DNA of 5,582 nt, from assembly GCA_027034115.1 (NCBI GenBank), contig JALVJB010000045.1:1-5582 (forward strand), read 5' to 3'. Source of the stretch: Acidilobaceae archaeon (GTDB lineage Archaea; Thermoproteota; Thermoprotei_A; Sulfolobales; Acidilobaceae). The translations under genes and the position numbers were made by a program. The notes beneath the pieces were generated by a model. That model made no database searches and had not been told where the DNA came from. It was given only the letters and a program-made list of their open reading frames with translations. Of this stretch, positions 5,447-5,582 are shown piece after piece; the stretch's first letter is position 1; every line of letters begins with the position of its first letter.

Positions 5447-5582
5447 ATGCCCGAGGAGGAGAAGAAGAAAAAGAAGAAGATGAGGATGACTATGCCCAAG
5501 AAGAAGGAGGACATTGAGAAGGTCGTGGAAGAAGTCGCCGAGAGGCATGGCCACGAGCACGAGCACCACCATCACCACCACG
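5447..5582 (+). CDS. Lys-rich/His-rich protein (3' end outside the window)
   Basis: The frame from ATG 5447 stays open for 45 codons to the window edge, so only the N-terminus is known. It begins with an acidic-basic stretch, MPEEE followed by six lysines (residues 6-11). Then comes MRMTMPKKKEDIEKVVEEVAE (12-32), which looks like a charged amphipathic helix. It ends in a His cluster with nine histidines between residues 34 and 45 (HGHEHE then six His). Such clusters usually bind Zn, Ni or Co and occur in metal transporters and metallochaperones, but no family domain is visible yet. The strong ribosome-binding site nine bases upstream supports the start. Internal ATGs at 5480, 5486 and 5492 are alternatives, the last giving MPKKKEDIEK. 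The DNA has an unbroken 28-base purine run (5453-5480). No function can be assigned from this fragment. Confidence 0.7.
   Translation, partial: MPEEEKKKKKKMRMTMPKKKEDIEKVVEEVAERHGHEHEHHHHHH

Noticed and set aside
5378..5581. Minus-strand hydrophobic open frame at the right edge
   Set aside because: Its Val/Leu-rich sequence is the complement of the CAC/GAG/AAG codons of the plus-strand Lys/His-rich gene, which has a strong ribosome-binding site; no minus-strand start signal is visible because the frame begins at the window edge.
5565..5582. CAC/CAT tandem repeat as a CRISPR or satellite repeat
   Set aside because: It is a short His-codon run in frame with the gene starting at 5447; there are no spacers or repeat units beyond codons.

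Overview
The window looks like chromosomal DNA of a hyperthermophilic crenarchaeote (Thermoproteota). The closest fit by overall style is Desulfurococcales/Pyrodictiaceae, but that rank is a guess. The grounds are heavy use of AGG/AGA (Arg), ATA (Ile) and CTA (Leu) codons, GTG and TTG starts, archaeal TATA boxes about 26 bases from presumed transcript starts, a DUF104-type/PIN-type toxin-antitoxin pair, and an MMPL transporter next to a PadR regulator.

Layout from left to right. (1) 1-650: the 3' part of a VapB-like DUF104 antitoxin gene, overlapped by a complete PIN-domain VapC-like toxin gene. (2) 651-783: a gene-free gap with one 7-bp inverted repeat. (3) 784-861, minus strand: a complete tRNA-Arg with anticodon TCG and an encoded CCA end. 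(4) 862-964: a divergent promoter region between the tRNA and the next gene. (5) 965-4477: one 1170-residue RND-superfamily MMPL transporter with two halves of about six helices each. Its first extracellular loop is very large (about 630 residues) and carries 18 N-glycosylation sequons. (6) 4462-4515: a strong GC-rich hairpin across the transporter stop codon, followed by a TATA box. (7) 4515-5003: a PadR-family regulator. (8) 5004-5092: a convergent gap with small hairpins. (9) 5093-5368, minus strand: a 91-residue protein I do not recognise, with a well-placed TATA box. (10) 5447 to the window end: the 5' part of a plus-strand gene for a Lys-rich then His-rich protein, divergent from the previous gene.

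How the genes fit together: the transporter and PadR gene are adjacent on the same strand, 37 bases apart. This suggests a PadR-controlled exporter for a lipid or hydrophobic compound, with PadR probably regulating the transporter, itself, or both. The toxin-antitoxin pair is a separate unit next to the 3' end of the tRNA gene, a common place for mobile DNA to insert, though no attachment-site duplication is visible here. The least expected items are the sequon-rich ectodomain, a sharp change in base and codon composition inside the transporter gene near 1490, and the His-rich protein at the right edge.
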